A stretch of DNA of 64,000 nucleotides from Henckelia pumila (lineage: Eukaryota; Streptophyta; Magnoliopsida; Lamiales; Gesneriaceae), in NCBI RefSeq assembly GCF_033568475.1, contig NC_133120.1, forward strand, positions 169,911,991-169,975,990, in the 5' to 3' direction. Position 1 is the stretch's first letter, and each line of letters starts with the position of its first letter. A program made the position numbers and the translations under genes. This document shows positions 33,107-44,819 of this stretch, piece by piece. The notes beneath the pieces are model-generated. The model ran no database searches. It saw only the letters and a list, made by a program, of their open reading frames with translations, and was not told the DNA's origin.

Positions 33107-33298
33107 TTTTGAGACATAGGGAAAATTTTATACAAAATATTAACATAAAGGTAGTATAGGAAATTTTTAGTTTGGAGGACATATCTGGGAAACTTTTTAT
33201 AAAAAAGGGACGTAATTGGCGACGAAAAAAGTATTAGTATATTTTTGGAAAAGTTAGGAAACTTTAAGGACATAATCATTAATTATCCCTGAATTTTG

Positions 33299-34336
33299 AA
33301 TCAAGTTTAGAATAAATCTAATTTGAGCAGACTTCAGACTTAAAATGCTCTTCATATCTAGCTCCATTCAATTCGCCTACGCCTCTAGTTTTGGATTAAT
33401 CTTTAGTTGCTATAATACTGAAAATGCAGCTATACACTGAATGATATCCGCCTGATACAGTTCTTCTGTGCATCAAAATCCCCCTTTTTCCTTTTTTCTC
33501 TGTAATGCCCGTCTATATATATCAAGCTTGAATCCAAAATTCAACAGCAAATATGTTGATATGCACATACAATCACCCATACAGCAAGGCAAAACGAGAA
33601 ACAAAAAGCAGCTATCAACAAAAGCCACTGCAATGTGTCGTATGTAACGTTCCGATAACTGCACGCTTGCTCTTCCCTCGAACATCGATACAAAAGCACC
33701 AAAAAATGTGGTCAACCAGGAGACAGGCTCTTTAAACAATAGTTGCATCAGCAAATAATTTATCAAGATTCTAAACCATACCTGCCCTCTTGACAAAACC
33801 AGCGAAAAACCGCGCACAGAAGCAAACTGGATGGATAACATATCCAAAAATTATAACCTAAACATAATCCAGTTGATAATTGAGACATTAGACGTCGAGG
33901 CAGCCCAAGTTTGTGGAACGATGCGGAAGCATAATCGACAAGCAAATCACGGTAAAATATAAGACAAACCATCACTATTTCAGTGGATCAAGTATCATAT
34001 TTGAGCAAATACAAATCGCTTTTCTTTCATCGGAAGCTCGGGATATCATAAGGGTCTATTCTTTCATTTGCTTTCAGGGGAGGTGGGGATGTTGGGGGTA
34101 AAGTCAATGTTATATTAAATATTACACCTATCCACATAATCAGACTAGCAAATACGACAGCATAAAAGTTGACAGCTATGTTATTTATTTTTTATTTATA
34201 AAAGTTGTTGGCTATATATTATTCAACAAACATGGACATCAACTTTCGAAAGAGAGTAAGGAAAATTGAGTTCAGTTAAGTCGAAGTAAGAATAAGAACC
34301 ATGCTAGAGAACACTACCGACATGAAGCATGGAGAT
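33299..34336. other. Downstream region of the F-box gene, no gene seen
   Basis: This interval may include the 3' UTR of the F-box gene on the minus strand. Short ORFs are present (one of 124 codons at 33473-33847, hydrophobic), but none has a recognisable domain. Confidence 0.45.
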
Positions 34337-35897
34337 TCACATGAGCACGAGTGCACAGTCTCTGGAGCCTCTGGGAAGTCCATGTAATTGATTTTCAATC
34401 GCCAGTTGATCTTTTGGATCCACGGAAAAACTTTTAGACCAAACCACATCCATTTTCATCATTGTCACTGCATTTTTCAGCAAAAACTTCACAAAATACA
34501 TTTCGGTACTAGTCCCGTTAAAATTCTGGTAGTTGACAGTCTTGAGATTAGACAAGCTACGACTGGGTGTTAACTTCAGCTTGCAATCATCTTTGCAGCA
34601 GCCAAGTCCCTAAATGGCAAAAAAAAAAATTGAAAGCAGTTAATTGCAAGATAAAAAAATCCCTTGTGCACTTAAACAATTATGGCCTCAAAAACAACCT
34701 CGCATAATTGAAGAGATTGTAATTTAGGAAAGTGATACAGAAACTCCATCAATAGTTCGATGCAATGTCCACCAAATTCTCCCCTCAACTCCAGAAGTGT
34801 CAAGTTTTCAAATGTTGGTAGAAGATCTAGCACATCGTCTGCAAGAAAAAGAGACTTCACCAGGCAATAGCATAAAGGTCAGTATCTTGGGAAACTAGAA
34901 GTTCACAGTGGCGATATATAATCATCATTCTTGTTGAATCAATTACCTCGAGGGTTCCACTGGATATTCTCAAGCTACTAACGTTTTTCAGTCCTCTGAA
35001 CAGTTTAAATGTGCGAGAAGTGATTTCCCACTGCCTTTGACATAGAATGGGGACGTTAATTAACGCAAGTGCCGATGAGGAAAGATCGTAGATGTGAATC
35101 TCATTCGACAAATAACCACGGTACTTGAAGAATACAAGATTTTCTGCATCAATCTTGATCTCACAACCACGAAGATCATCAACAGAACAAAATGGTAAAT
35201 CATCAATTATCAGGCTCTTCAAAGATGGAATAGCAATCGATATAGACTTCAAATTTATCCATTCGCAATCTAATATAGCCAACTCTTTTAGAGAAGGGCA
35301 ACTAGAGAACAGTTTTTGCATCAAGAGATCGTTCGGGAAAGTGACCAGACAAAGGTGTAACCTTCTAAGGCACGGAAAGGAAATATAAGTCGGTAGTTGA
35401 AGAGTACAAGTCATTTCTAATCTCACAGCAGTAAGGGATACGTTATCAAAAACACCCCAGGGTAGTGTAAAGGACTCCTGGACGAAAAGGCAAAGATCAA
35501 GCTCTTGAACATTGCGTCTGAGAGCAGCCGAAATCCACTCATGGACACGATATTCACTAAAGCAAACACGACAGGAGAGACGGAATCTTTTCATATCAGA
35601 CTTTTTTCTTACCAGAAGAACCCTCTCAACAAAATTCATGAAACGAGTGACATAAAGTGGGTGCCGAAAATCTATTTGACTAGAATACAGCAACGAATCA
35701 TCAAAGTCGAAACAGGTAACTTCTGTCCATAAAAGTTTCCATCTTTTAGACAAAATAGATGTTGCCACAACCTCTTTGGTGGGAAGATATGACAGAATGT
35801 GATGCAGGATGCAATCTGGTAAATGGCTAATTTTGCAGTGCCCACCATCAGTATTCTGCTCCTCTCGAGAATTTTGCAATTCAAAACTGCCCATCAA
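34337..35897 (-). CDS. F-box/LRR/FBD protein
   Basis: Three exons join in frame on the minus strand: 35897-34947, 34854-34699 and 34609-34337, giving about 459 aa. The N-terminal F-box (residues about 23-60, ISHLPDCILHHILSYLPTKE...LSKRWKLLW) would bind SKP1 in an SCF ubiquitin ligase. Leucine-rich repeats follow (FPCLRRLHLCLVTF, CPSLKELAILDCEW). The last exon encodes an FBD domain (TSTEMYFVKFLLKNAV). Length and order match plant F-box/RNI/FBD proteins. The first intron (94 bp or shorter alternatives) uses GTAATT and a weak acceptor GAAG, chosen because it keeps the frame; a better-looking acceptor TTGCAG 12 bp on would need another donor. The target is unknown. Confidence 0.85.
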
Positions 35898-36760
35898 TTG
35901 GCACGCCCTTTTTTCTTTGAGGAAAAGAAAATAAGAATATCAAAAGATGTTCCTTTTTAAGTACTTGAAATGTTGTATACACTTAACTAAAAAATATATA
36001 TATATATTTGTCGTATACTCAAGCCAAAATATGCGCGCACGCACACACAAAACACAGCGTTGCATCATAAAAACATGATAACCAACCTATAATTAGCTCC
36101 AATACATATTCATTATCTCGTCTTACAAATAAAATCGGGGAACAACCCTCGAGGGGTTTTTCTAATACAGTTAACGAACAATGGTTCACTTATTAATCTC
36201 CACGAATTTCATTAACCAAAAACGAACAGAATCCAAAAGGGTCGTTTGAATATTGAAATCAGAGAGCACTGTCGGGCGGGAAACACCATTGCGGATGCTT
36301 GAGGAGATGGAAATAAAGCAACTTGAATGGCTAGCATAGCATCAACTAGAATAACAACACAACGAATCAAGAAACGAAAACAAGCTAAGCAAATACAGCA
36401 CCCCTTTTTCCTAACATGAGAAATCGAAGTTAAAAATTTGGGACAGAAGAAATCACGGGTTCGCTACAGAATGATGCTAAAAAAAGCAGTGCAGTGAACA
36501 GTACCACGATCATGCCCAGAAACTGTGGAGGAAGCGGTTGTGTGTAGAAGGTCCTTAGAAGCTGGGAGACGAAGAGAAAAGATCAGTAAATCCTATAGTG
36601 CCCAATTTATACACGACAAATTGCATTTATCAACACTGAAAACTCATGAAACCTCGATTACTAGGGTTCTTTTTTTTCTTTTTTTCTTTTTTTTTTTTGA
36701 AAAGCGTTACAAGGGTTTTTTAAACAACTAAAATCGCATATAACTTATATGATATCATCA
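35898..36760 (-). promoter_or_regulatory. 5' region of the F-box gene
   Basis: No coding gene is seen. A minus-strand TATAAATT (36604-36611) followed by TTGGGCAC could mark a promoter with a long 5' UTR, possibly containing an intron. This is a weak suggestion. Confidence 0.3.
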
Positions 36761-38030
36761 CGTGAGAATATCTCGAACAAACTCGTTAAAAAGTATTGCT
36801 TATATATTAAAAGTATTATTTTTATTTGATTAAATAGATCCGTTTCACAGGTCGTGACATCGATACCGTCAAAAAAATATTATTTATATATTTAAAATAT
36901 TACTTTTTATTGAATCAGGTAGATCTGTCTTACAGATCGTGACATAGACACCATCAAGAATCATACACATTATATAAGCTAGTGTTTTATGACACAAGTT
37001 ATATGTGTGATCCGTAAAAATATATATAATGAAATTTTTTTCTGAAAAATTACCGCTATCAATTTTGAAATTGAAACGAAAGGAGATAATATATATGTTT
37101 TTTTAGGAAAAATAAAATAAATTTATAGTTATCAATTTTGAAATTGAAACTATAAGAGACAAGAGATGATGAAAATAAATTTGTAAAATATGCAATTGAG
37201 TTGTTAAATAAAATATTTAAAATATTATTGTTATTGGATCAGATATATCCATCTCATAGGCCGTGACACCGACACCGTCAAGAATCATATACACATAATA
37301 TAAGCTAGCACTTTATGACACAAGTTATAGGTGTGATCCGTAATAAAATATTTTTTTTTCTAAAAGATATTTAGAATTACCGTTATCAATTTTGAAATCA
37401 AAACAATACAAGAAAAGATATATGCATTTTTTTTTAGAAAAAAATTAAAATTATAGTTATCAATTTTGAAATTGAAATGTTAAGAGATAATAGATAGGAT
37501 GAAAATAAATTGTAAAATATGTAATTGGGTGGTTAAATGTAATATTAAAAGTATCATTTTTTATTGGATCGGGTAGATCTGTCTCACATGTCGTGACATC
37601 GACTCAAGAATCATACACATAATATAAGCTAGCACTTTATGGAACAAGTTATACGTGTGATACATAAAAAATATATTGAAAATTTTTTTTAAAAAAAAAA
37701 ATTTTAAACTACAGTTATAAATTTTAAAATTGAAACAATAGGAGATAAGAGAAACTCTTTTTTAGGGAAAAAAAATTTTAAATTACATTTATCAATTTTG
37801 AAATTGAAACGGTAAGAGATAATAAAAGTTAAAATGAAAATAAATTTGTAAAATATGTAATTGACTGTTTAAAGTTAATTTTGGGGATTTTGAAAAAGTT
37901 TTACAAACATACCAAAAGTTGGTTAGGAGGAGGAAAATAAATTTGTAAAATATGTAATTGAGTAGTTAAAGGTAATTTTTGGGATTATGAAAAAGTTTCA
38001 CCAACATATCAATAGTTGGTTATTATAAGA
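36760..38030. repeat. AT-rich tandem repeat tract, unit about 325 bp
   Basis: The phrase AGAATCATACACATAATATAAG (with variants) recurs near 36957, 37283 and 37608, and CGTGACATCGA-type phrases recur near 36850, 36935, 37262 and 37591. ATCAATTTTGAAATTGAAA recurs several times between. The unit is about 325 bp in roughly three diverged copies, with a shorter 85-bp duplication at the left end. There is no coding capacity. Confidence 0.75.
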
Positions 38031-38147
38031 TGTTTAACTTTAATTAATAGTATAGATAATAATAAAAAATTAAAAATATTAAAAACCAAAAACTTTAAAA
38101 AATATTCCTTCTTATCACTGTTTTTTTAGATTCTTGTAGTTATATTT

Positions 38148-39647
38148 TGTTAGAACCTAATGGGGGGATTTAGGTTCTATCGGCAACTTTAGCAATTTAA
38201 ACCAATTATGCAAATACACAAGCGGAAGACTTAAAGAAATTAATAATAAATGCGGTAAATAAATGTGTAATGTAAATAAAGCGGTAAAAGAGATAAGAGA
38301 TGTTTATGGAAGTTCGACGATAAATCGTCTACGTCTCCCCTTCTTGGTTAAGATCGATTAACCAAGGATCCACTAGCACTTCAACATCTTGGCCTTGATG
38401 GCTCCAAGTATAGCCGTACAATTCAACACGATCACTGCGCCGATACAATTCAAACACTTGACCTTAAGGGCTCCAAGGACAGCCTCAACACAACACACTT
38501 GACTTCACACTCAAGTGTTTACAACAATAGCACAACACACTTGGCTTCACACTCAAGTGTTTACAACAATAGCACAACCAACTCACAAACTATTTTTACA
38601 AACACTCTCAAATATTTGAATATATCACATAAACACTTTGATAGAGAGAAGATTGCTTGCAAAGGAGAGAAGAAATGAGTTGGGATGTCTCCAAATGACT
38701 TTGGAAAGCCTTTATTTATAGTTGGCAAGGATTTGAATCTGATTTGAGTGCATGAAGCGTGTATTGGGAAGTCAAGGAGTAGACAAAAAGTGTTCGGCAT
38801 CGCTGCCTGCTTTCACCCAGCACAAAGCGGATTTTGTAGAAAATTCATATCTCACAATCTAACCGTTGGATTGATCTAAAATTTTGCCTGAAACTTTAAA
38901 AATCTTAATCTTTATTCTAAACAGTGAAGATTTGATTTGAACAAGTCAAACATTTCCAGTAATTTTCGGAACTCGCTTCATCATGTTTTCGCTTCTTATT
39001 CTGCGCGACACATTTGAAAAATTCATATCTCCCAATCCATGCGTTGGATTGATCTGAAATTTGGACAGAAGTTGTATAACATCCTAAACTTGAATCTGAT
39101 TAGTGGAGATTGGATTTAGATGTCTCAATCATTCCCAGTTATTTTATGAAGTTGAATCTTCATGGTTTCATTCCTTGCAGGAGTAGGTTCTGTGCAGCAT
39201 ATTTGAAAAAATCATATATCTCAATATAGCCGTTGGATTTCTCTCAAATTTTGACAGAAGATTTAACACTTCATCATCTAGATTATGACAGGTGGAGATC
39301 GGATTTCAATCCATAGAAAATTCCCAGTAATTTTCGAAAGTTGCTGCTCCATACTTTGGCTTCTTCTTGTCCTTTTCTTCATATCCTCATAACAATATTT
39401 CATGGCATTCACATAACATTGTGTCTATTATATGAGCAATATGAGACTTCATAAATACATTGATAGCTTCAAAATAACTTCCAATAATTTATTTGTTAAT
39501 AAATCTAATCTGCAAAATCTCACTTTAAATGTTTAGTAACAATTAACCGAGTTTTGAAATCATCAAAACATAATATTATGAGATTTGTTAATGCATTAAA
39601 AACATTAATCTCATAACACGAGATTTGTATGCGTTTAAGGCGTAACA
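38148..39647 (-). repeat. 3' LTR of Copia-3
   Basis: The LTR starts TGTTAGAACC and ends GGCGTAACA. A minus-strand TATA box lies at 38713-38720 (TATTTATA on plus). A 42-bp unit containing CTTCACACTCAAGTGTTTAC is duplicated near 38494-38578. A unit of about 190 bp containing CATATCTCNCAATC...CGTTGGATT recurs near 38848, 39028 and 39217. Confidence 0.85.
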
Positions 39648-39900
39648 ATTTTTCCCTTTTTGATGATCACAAAACTTGGTTAAATAGGAGAAATAAATGT
39701 ACAATATTAAATAAACAATTTAAATTTGCACAATAAAGTAAAACTATGCAAAAACTCCCCCTCAATTAAATAGTTAGTTAAAAAAAATTTGTTTATCAAA
39801 TAACCGATTTTATTCTCCATGCATTTAACTCTCCTCCTTAGTTAAAGTATTTAACCAAACTAATTCTCCCTCTTTTTGTGATAATCAAAAAGACTGGAAA
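39648..39900 (-). other. Repeated polypurine-tract region of Copia-3
   Basis: On the minus strand, purine-rich tracts AAAAAGGGAAAAA (near 39650-39662), GAGGGGGAG (39754-39763) and AAAAAGAGGGAGAA (39864-39877) precede the LTR. Each is near a TGATCA- or TGATAATCA-like motif. Sireviruses characteristically have such multiple tracts. Confidence 0.65.
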
Positions 39901-40089
39901 AGTAAATGCAAATCAAGAGAATTGAAATATGATTTCTAAAATGAAACACATAAATTTCACATAAAATGTGAGTTTTATAACATTGAATAAATACAATTAA
40001 TTTGTATTATCCAAAATTAAGTTGCTTGAATTTTATTATTAAGTTCCCTCTTAATATGACATTAAATTTCAATTTATGTCCACATGCGA

Positions 40090-41807
40090 TTACAACTCAA
40101 TCATGTCAAGTTCACCACGCAAACGAATAAAAATATTTTCATCTAGTGGTTTTATAAAAATATCGGCAATTTGATTTTTAGTGTCAACATATTGAAGTTC
40201 AACTTCATTTCGTTCGATGTGATCACAAATAAAATGATGACGAATGTCAATATGTTTGGTGCGCGAATGTTGAATCGGATTCTTTGTAAGACATATGGCG
40301 CTAGTGTTGTCACAGAAAATATGAATTTTTTAAAAATATACACCATAGTCGAGCAATTGATGCTTCATCCAAAAAATTTGCGCACAACAACTACCGGCAG
40401 CCATATATTCGGCTTCGGTTGTTGACAACGCAACACAATTTTGTTTCTTTGAAAACCAAGAAACTAAACAATTTCCTAGAAAGAAGCAAGTTTCACTAGT
40501 GCTTTTCCTGTTCACCTTATATCCACCAAAGTCGGCATCACAATATGCTTTTAAATCAAAGAAAGAATTTTTCGAATACCACAAGCCGAGATTTGGAGTA
40601 TTTGAAAGATATTTGAAATGCGTTTTATGGCGAACAAATGTTATTCCTTTGGACATGATTCAAATCGTGCACACAAGCAAACACTAAACATAATGTTCGG
40701 CCTACTAGCAGTAGCATAAAGTAAGGAGTCAATCATACTATAAAAGAAAGATTGATCTACAGATTTACCATTTTCATCCTTGTCGAGTCTGATTGCAGTG
40801 CTCATCGGTGTGGATGATGATTTTGTGTTCTCCATCCCAAACTCCTTTAGAATCTCCTTGATGTATTTGTTTTGGTTCACAAAGAACCCATCCTTGCACT
40901 GTTTGATTTGCAATCCGAGGAAATAGTTAAGTTCCCCCATCATGCTCATCTCAAAGTGATCCTGCATCAACTTAGAGAATTCTTGACAAAGAGTTTCATT
41001 AGTAGAACCAAAAATTATGTCATCAACATAAATTTGCATAATCAATAAATCATCTTTGACATTTTTGGTAAATAAAGTAATGTCAATCTTTCCTCTCGAA
41101 AAATCATTTGAAAGAAGGAAAGTTGATAGTTTTTCATACCAAGCTCGAGGAGCTTGTTTTAAACCATACAATGCTTTGTTAAGTTTAAACACATGATCAG
41201 GAAATAACAAATCAACAAAGCCATCAGGTTGTTCAATATATACTTCCTCTTTTAGTTCACCATTCAGGAATGCACTCTTAACATCAATTTGAAATAACTT
41301 GAAATTATTAGAGCAAGCAAAAGCAAGTAGCATGCGAATAGATTCTAGTCGGGAAACAAGAGCATATGTCTCATCATAATCAATGTCTTTTTCTTGACTA
41401 TATCCTTTCGCTACAAGCCTAGATTTATTTCTAGTGATAGTACCATGCTCGTCAAGTTTATTCCTAAAGACCCATTTAGTACCAATAATAGATCTATCAT
41501 GCGGCCTAGGAACAAGACACCAAACATCATTACGTTTGAATTCATTTAATTCATCTTGCATAGCAATTATCCAAGAATCATCTAATAAATCATCATCAAT
41601 ACACTTAGGTTCAACATGTGAAACAAAAGCAAGATGATTGCAAATATTATTTAGTGAAGATCGAGTGGTTACTCCCTTCGAAGGACTTTCAATGATAAGA
41701 TCCATAGGATGATCTTTGTGAAACGTCCAATCTTTCGGAAGTGGTGTTTCCTCAACAGAAACATCTATATCATTTAAGCTTGATGAAGCCATCTCTTCTT
41801 CGAGCAA
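40090..41807 (-). pseudogene. Copia-3 reverse transcriptase and RNase H
   Basis: The frame 41807-40641 carries the reverse transcriptase: WIIAMQDELNEFKRNDVW, RLVAKGYSQEKD, ALYGLKQAPRAWY and YVDDIIFGS. The RNase H continues in 40656-40330 (AYCDADFGGYKVNRKST, STTEAEYMAA) and in another frame to about 40090. A frame change near 40650 and another near 40330 break it. Confidence 0.88.
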
Positions 41808-41836
41808 TTATATATCATCATTGTTAGTGCGAGAAA

Positions 41837-43200
41837 CTATAGACATAGATTCATCAAATACAACATGCATTGATTCTTCAACAAGTAAAGTGCGTTTATT
41901 AAATACTCTATAAGCCTTACTTGTTGTGGAATATCCGAGAAAGATTCCTTTGTCGGACTTGACATCAAACTTACCGAGGTTGTCCTTACCATTTTATGGA
42001 TAAAGAATTTTGAACTTAAAGCTCGAAAGTATGAAATGTTAGGTTTTCTCCCTCTCCATAATTCATATGGAGTTTTCTTGAGAATAGACCTTATTGATAC
42101 ACGATTAATGATGTAACATGTAGTGTTCATTGCTTCAGCCCAAAAATATTTTGGTAAAGAATGCTCACATATCATGGTCCTTGCAATCTCTACAAGTGTC
42201 CTATTTTTCCTCTCAACGACCCCGTTTTGTTGAGGAGTCCTAGGACAAAAAAAATTATGATCAATGTCTTTCTCTTCACAAAAATTTGTAAAACTCTCAT
42301 TTTGAAATTCAGTTCCGTGGTCACTACGGATCTGTTTTATTGAAAGATTTTTCTCATTCTCAACTCGTTTGACAAAAGTTTTAAAATAATCAAAGACATC
42401 ATTTTTGTGGGCTAAAAACAATGTCCATGTGTAACGTGAGAAATCATCCACAATTACAAATTCATAAAGCTTCCCTCCTAGGCTAGCATTCCTCGAGGGA
42501 CCACATAGATCTAGGTGGAGAAGTTCAAGGGGCATAGAAGTTGATATAAAATTTTTGCTTTTAAAAGATTCTCTTGTATGTTTGCCAAGTTGGCACGCAT
42601 CACAAATAAAATCTAATTTTAAATTAAATTTTGCATACCAACGACTAAATCAAGTTTCAAAAGTTTTTCAATGGTACTAGGACCAACATGAACTAGTCGT
42701 CTATGCCAAAGAATGTTATCATCAACATTCAAAGATACAAAGCTTTTGATATTTGATAAAGATAAATTATTTAAAGAAACCTTGTATACATTTTCACTTC
42801 TATATCCTTTGAAATTTATGGATTTGTCAGTCGTGAGTGATATAGTGCAGTGTTGGGGAGTGAATTTGACTTCATAACCTCTATCGCACAATTGACTTAT
42901 GCTTAGTAGATTATGTTTAAGCCCTTTCACTAGGAGTACATCATCAATCAAGCAAGATTTAGATATACCTATTGAGCCGATTCCTTCAATTACTCCTTTG
43001 TTGTTGTCTCCAAAGGTGACAGTTCCCTTCTCATTTAGTTTGATGGATTGGAGTAGATCCTTGTTCCCCGTCATATGTCTAGAACATCCACTTTCTAGAT
43101 ACAATATGCTAGGAAGAATATTTTTCCTATTTTCCTGCAGAGAGTGTTTTTGGTACCCTTTAGTTCTTTTGCGTCCACAGTTGTTAGAAAAGAGAAACAT
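41837..43200 (-). pseudogene. Copia-3 protease remnant and integrase
   Basis: 43200-42619 carries a protease-like YLESGCSRHMTG and the pre-integrase NLLSISQLCDRGYEV and LWHRRLVHVG. 42535-41837 carries the integrase core: LLHLDLCGPSRN, RSDHGTEFQNE, TPQQNGVVERKNRTL. A gap with stops lies between them and more follow after 41837. Confidence 0.85.
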
Positions 43201-43416
43201 AAAATAGATTTTTAAGAGTTCAGTCTCTCATAACAACACCATCGCCATTTTCCAAGAGTGCTCCCAATAGTAGGTAGGGCTATGGCCTCTTTAAAAACCT
43301 ATTTCCTTGGACAGAGCAGCATTCATCAGGAAGACCAGTCGCAAGTCAAGGCAGTTTAAACCGGTCTATGATGAACTCCCTTAGATCATGATCTCATAAT
43401 GCTGACTGATGAGTTG

Positions 43417-44819
43417 TTAAGTACTCTTAGGCCTCCATTTCATATAGCTCTTTTGATTATATTGAAATCTTAAAGATCTACATTTATGTCTAACATGACC
43501 AATTTTACAACAATAAGAGCATATAGGGGGTGATCTCATTTTAGCTTTAGCAATGAGACTAGTAAAGTCTATTGATTTCTTTTCATACCCTAAACCACCT
43601 CTATCAAAGCTACATTTTTGCATGCTTAGTAAGTTATTCAATTTATTGCTACTAACATTGAATTTGTCAAATGATTTTTCTAAGTGAGCTATTTTATCCT
43701 TTAACATTATGTTTTCATGCTCCTTAGATTCTAATTCATTTTTAAGGTTTTTATTTTCCTTTCTAAGAGTTTTAGTCATATCATACATGAGTTGATATGC
43801 ATGAAATAGTTCATCATAGGAAGGTACTTCGTCATCGTCGTTGGAGATGATGTCATCATCCTTAGCCATGAGGCATATGTTGGGTTTCTCACCTTCGTCA
43901 TCGCTATCGCTCCAAGTGGCTATGAGTGCTTTCTTCTTGCCTTTGTCATTTTTCTTCTTGAGAGGGCATTCATTTGCATAATACCCTTGTTGTTGACAGT
44001 TGTAGCATATCACTTCCTTGTCCGTCTTCTTGAATTTATTTAATCGCATGAATCTTTTGAATTTTCTTGCGAAGAGCACCATGTCATCATCATCATATCT
44101 TCAACTTGGCTAGATAAGGCAATCCCCTTTGCCTTGATCTTTTCATCTTCTTTCTTCGCTTTCTTTTTTGTGGATACTTCCAACTCATGGGTTTTTAGGG
44201 TCCCATGAAGTTGATCAAGATCATAGGATGCGGTGTCACCTTTGTTGGATTCGATGATGGCCGTTCTCTTTGCATCTCACTCCTTGGGTAGGGGCCGTAG
44301 AGCTCTCCTCCATACTTTCTTGGATGGATATTGTTCTCCAAGTTGAGCTAACTCATTGATGATTTGAGTGAGACTTCGGAACATGGTGTCAACATCCTCA
44401 TTGGCTTCCATCTCAAATGTCTCGTATTTGAGTTGGAGTAGATCGATCTTTGTCTCCTTGACTTGATTAGTCCCTTCGTGGCATATCTCCAATTTATCCC
44501 ATATCTCTTTTGCGGAGGAGCACATCGAGATCCGGTTTTATTGGTTCATATCTAAATAACAATGCAAAATATTCATAGCTTTAGCATTTTGAGAAATTAA
44601 CTTCATGTCCTCTTTTGAAAAGTCATCCATTCCCTTAGGAACTTTAACCCCTTCAACCTCTTTCATAGGTATATAGGGACCTTTCACGATTACTTTCCAA
44701 AGATCATAATCTTCGGATTGGATATATAGGGACATTTGGTTTTTTCAATATCCGTAGTTTATGCCGTTGAAAAGAGGAGGACGATTGGTGTTGGAACACG
44801 CGTTCTCTGATCACACGGA
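43417..44819 (-). pseudogene. Copia-3 gag, truncated and broken
   Basis: Reading from the cut at 44819, NRPPLFNGINYGY leads into MSLYIQSEDYDLW, with a TGA where tryptophan is expected just before. Middle parts are at 44735-44538 and 44525-44277. The C-terminal part (44082-43417) has the zinc knuckle CYNCQQQGYYANEC, the acidic ATWSDSDDEGE stretch, a coiled coil and a second CCHC (CSYCCKIGHVRHKC). It is non-functional. Confidence 0.82.

Larger units (their letters stand above)
25444..33289. mobile_element. Mutator-like envelope with 9-bp duplication around a pararetrovirus
   Basis: A perfect 9-bp direct repeat TGAATTTTG (25435-25443 and 33290-33298) borders inverted ends GGGATAATT (25444-25452) and AATTATCCC (33281-33289). 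Beyond these 9 bp the ends share degenerate phrases of the ATATGTCCYT...AAACT kind in inverted orientation over 150 bp or more. Nine-bp duplications and long, variable inverted repeats are characteristic of Mutator-like elements. The interior is almost entirely an endogenous pararetrovirus. Either the virus inserted into a small non-autonomous element or the element carries it. No transposase is present. Confidence 0.6.
38148..44819 (-). mobile_element. Copia-3, Sirevirus-type retrotransposon, 5' end missing
   Basis: A 1500-bp 3' LTR (38148-39647) is followed on the plus strand by several polypurine-type tracts, then RNase H, reverse transcriptase, integrase and gag in minus-strand order. The zinc knuckle followed by ATWSDSDDEGE in gag, and the multiple polypurine tracts next to conserved TTTTTGATGATCAC, are features of Sireviruses. 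The element is cut in the N-terminal part of gag by another LTR at 44820, so its 5' LTR is not in the window. Stops and frameshifts inactivate it. Confidence 0.85.

Noticed and set aside
33473..33847. 124-codon hydrophobic minus-strand ORF downstream of the F-box gene
   Set aside because: No known domain or clear start context; the composition fits chance reading of a 3' UTR or intergenic sequence.
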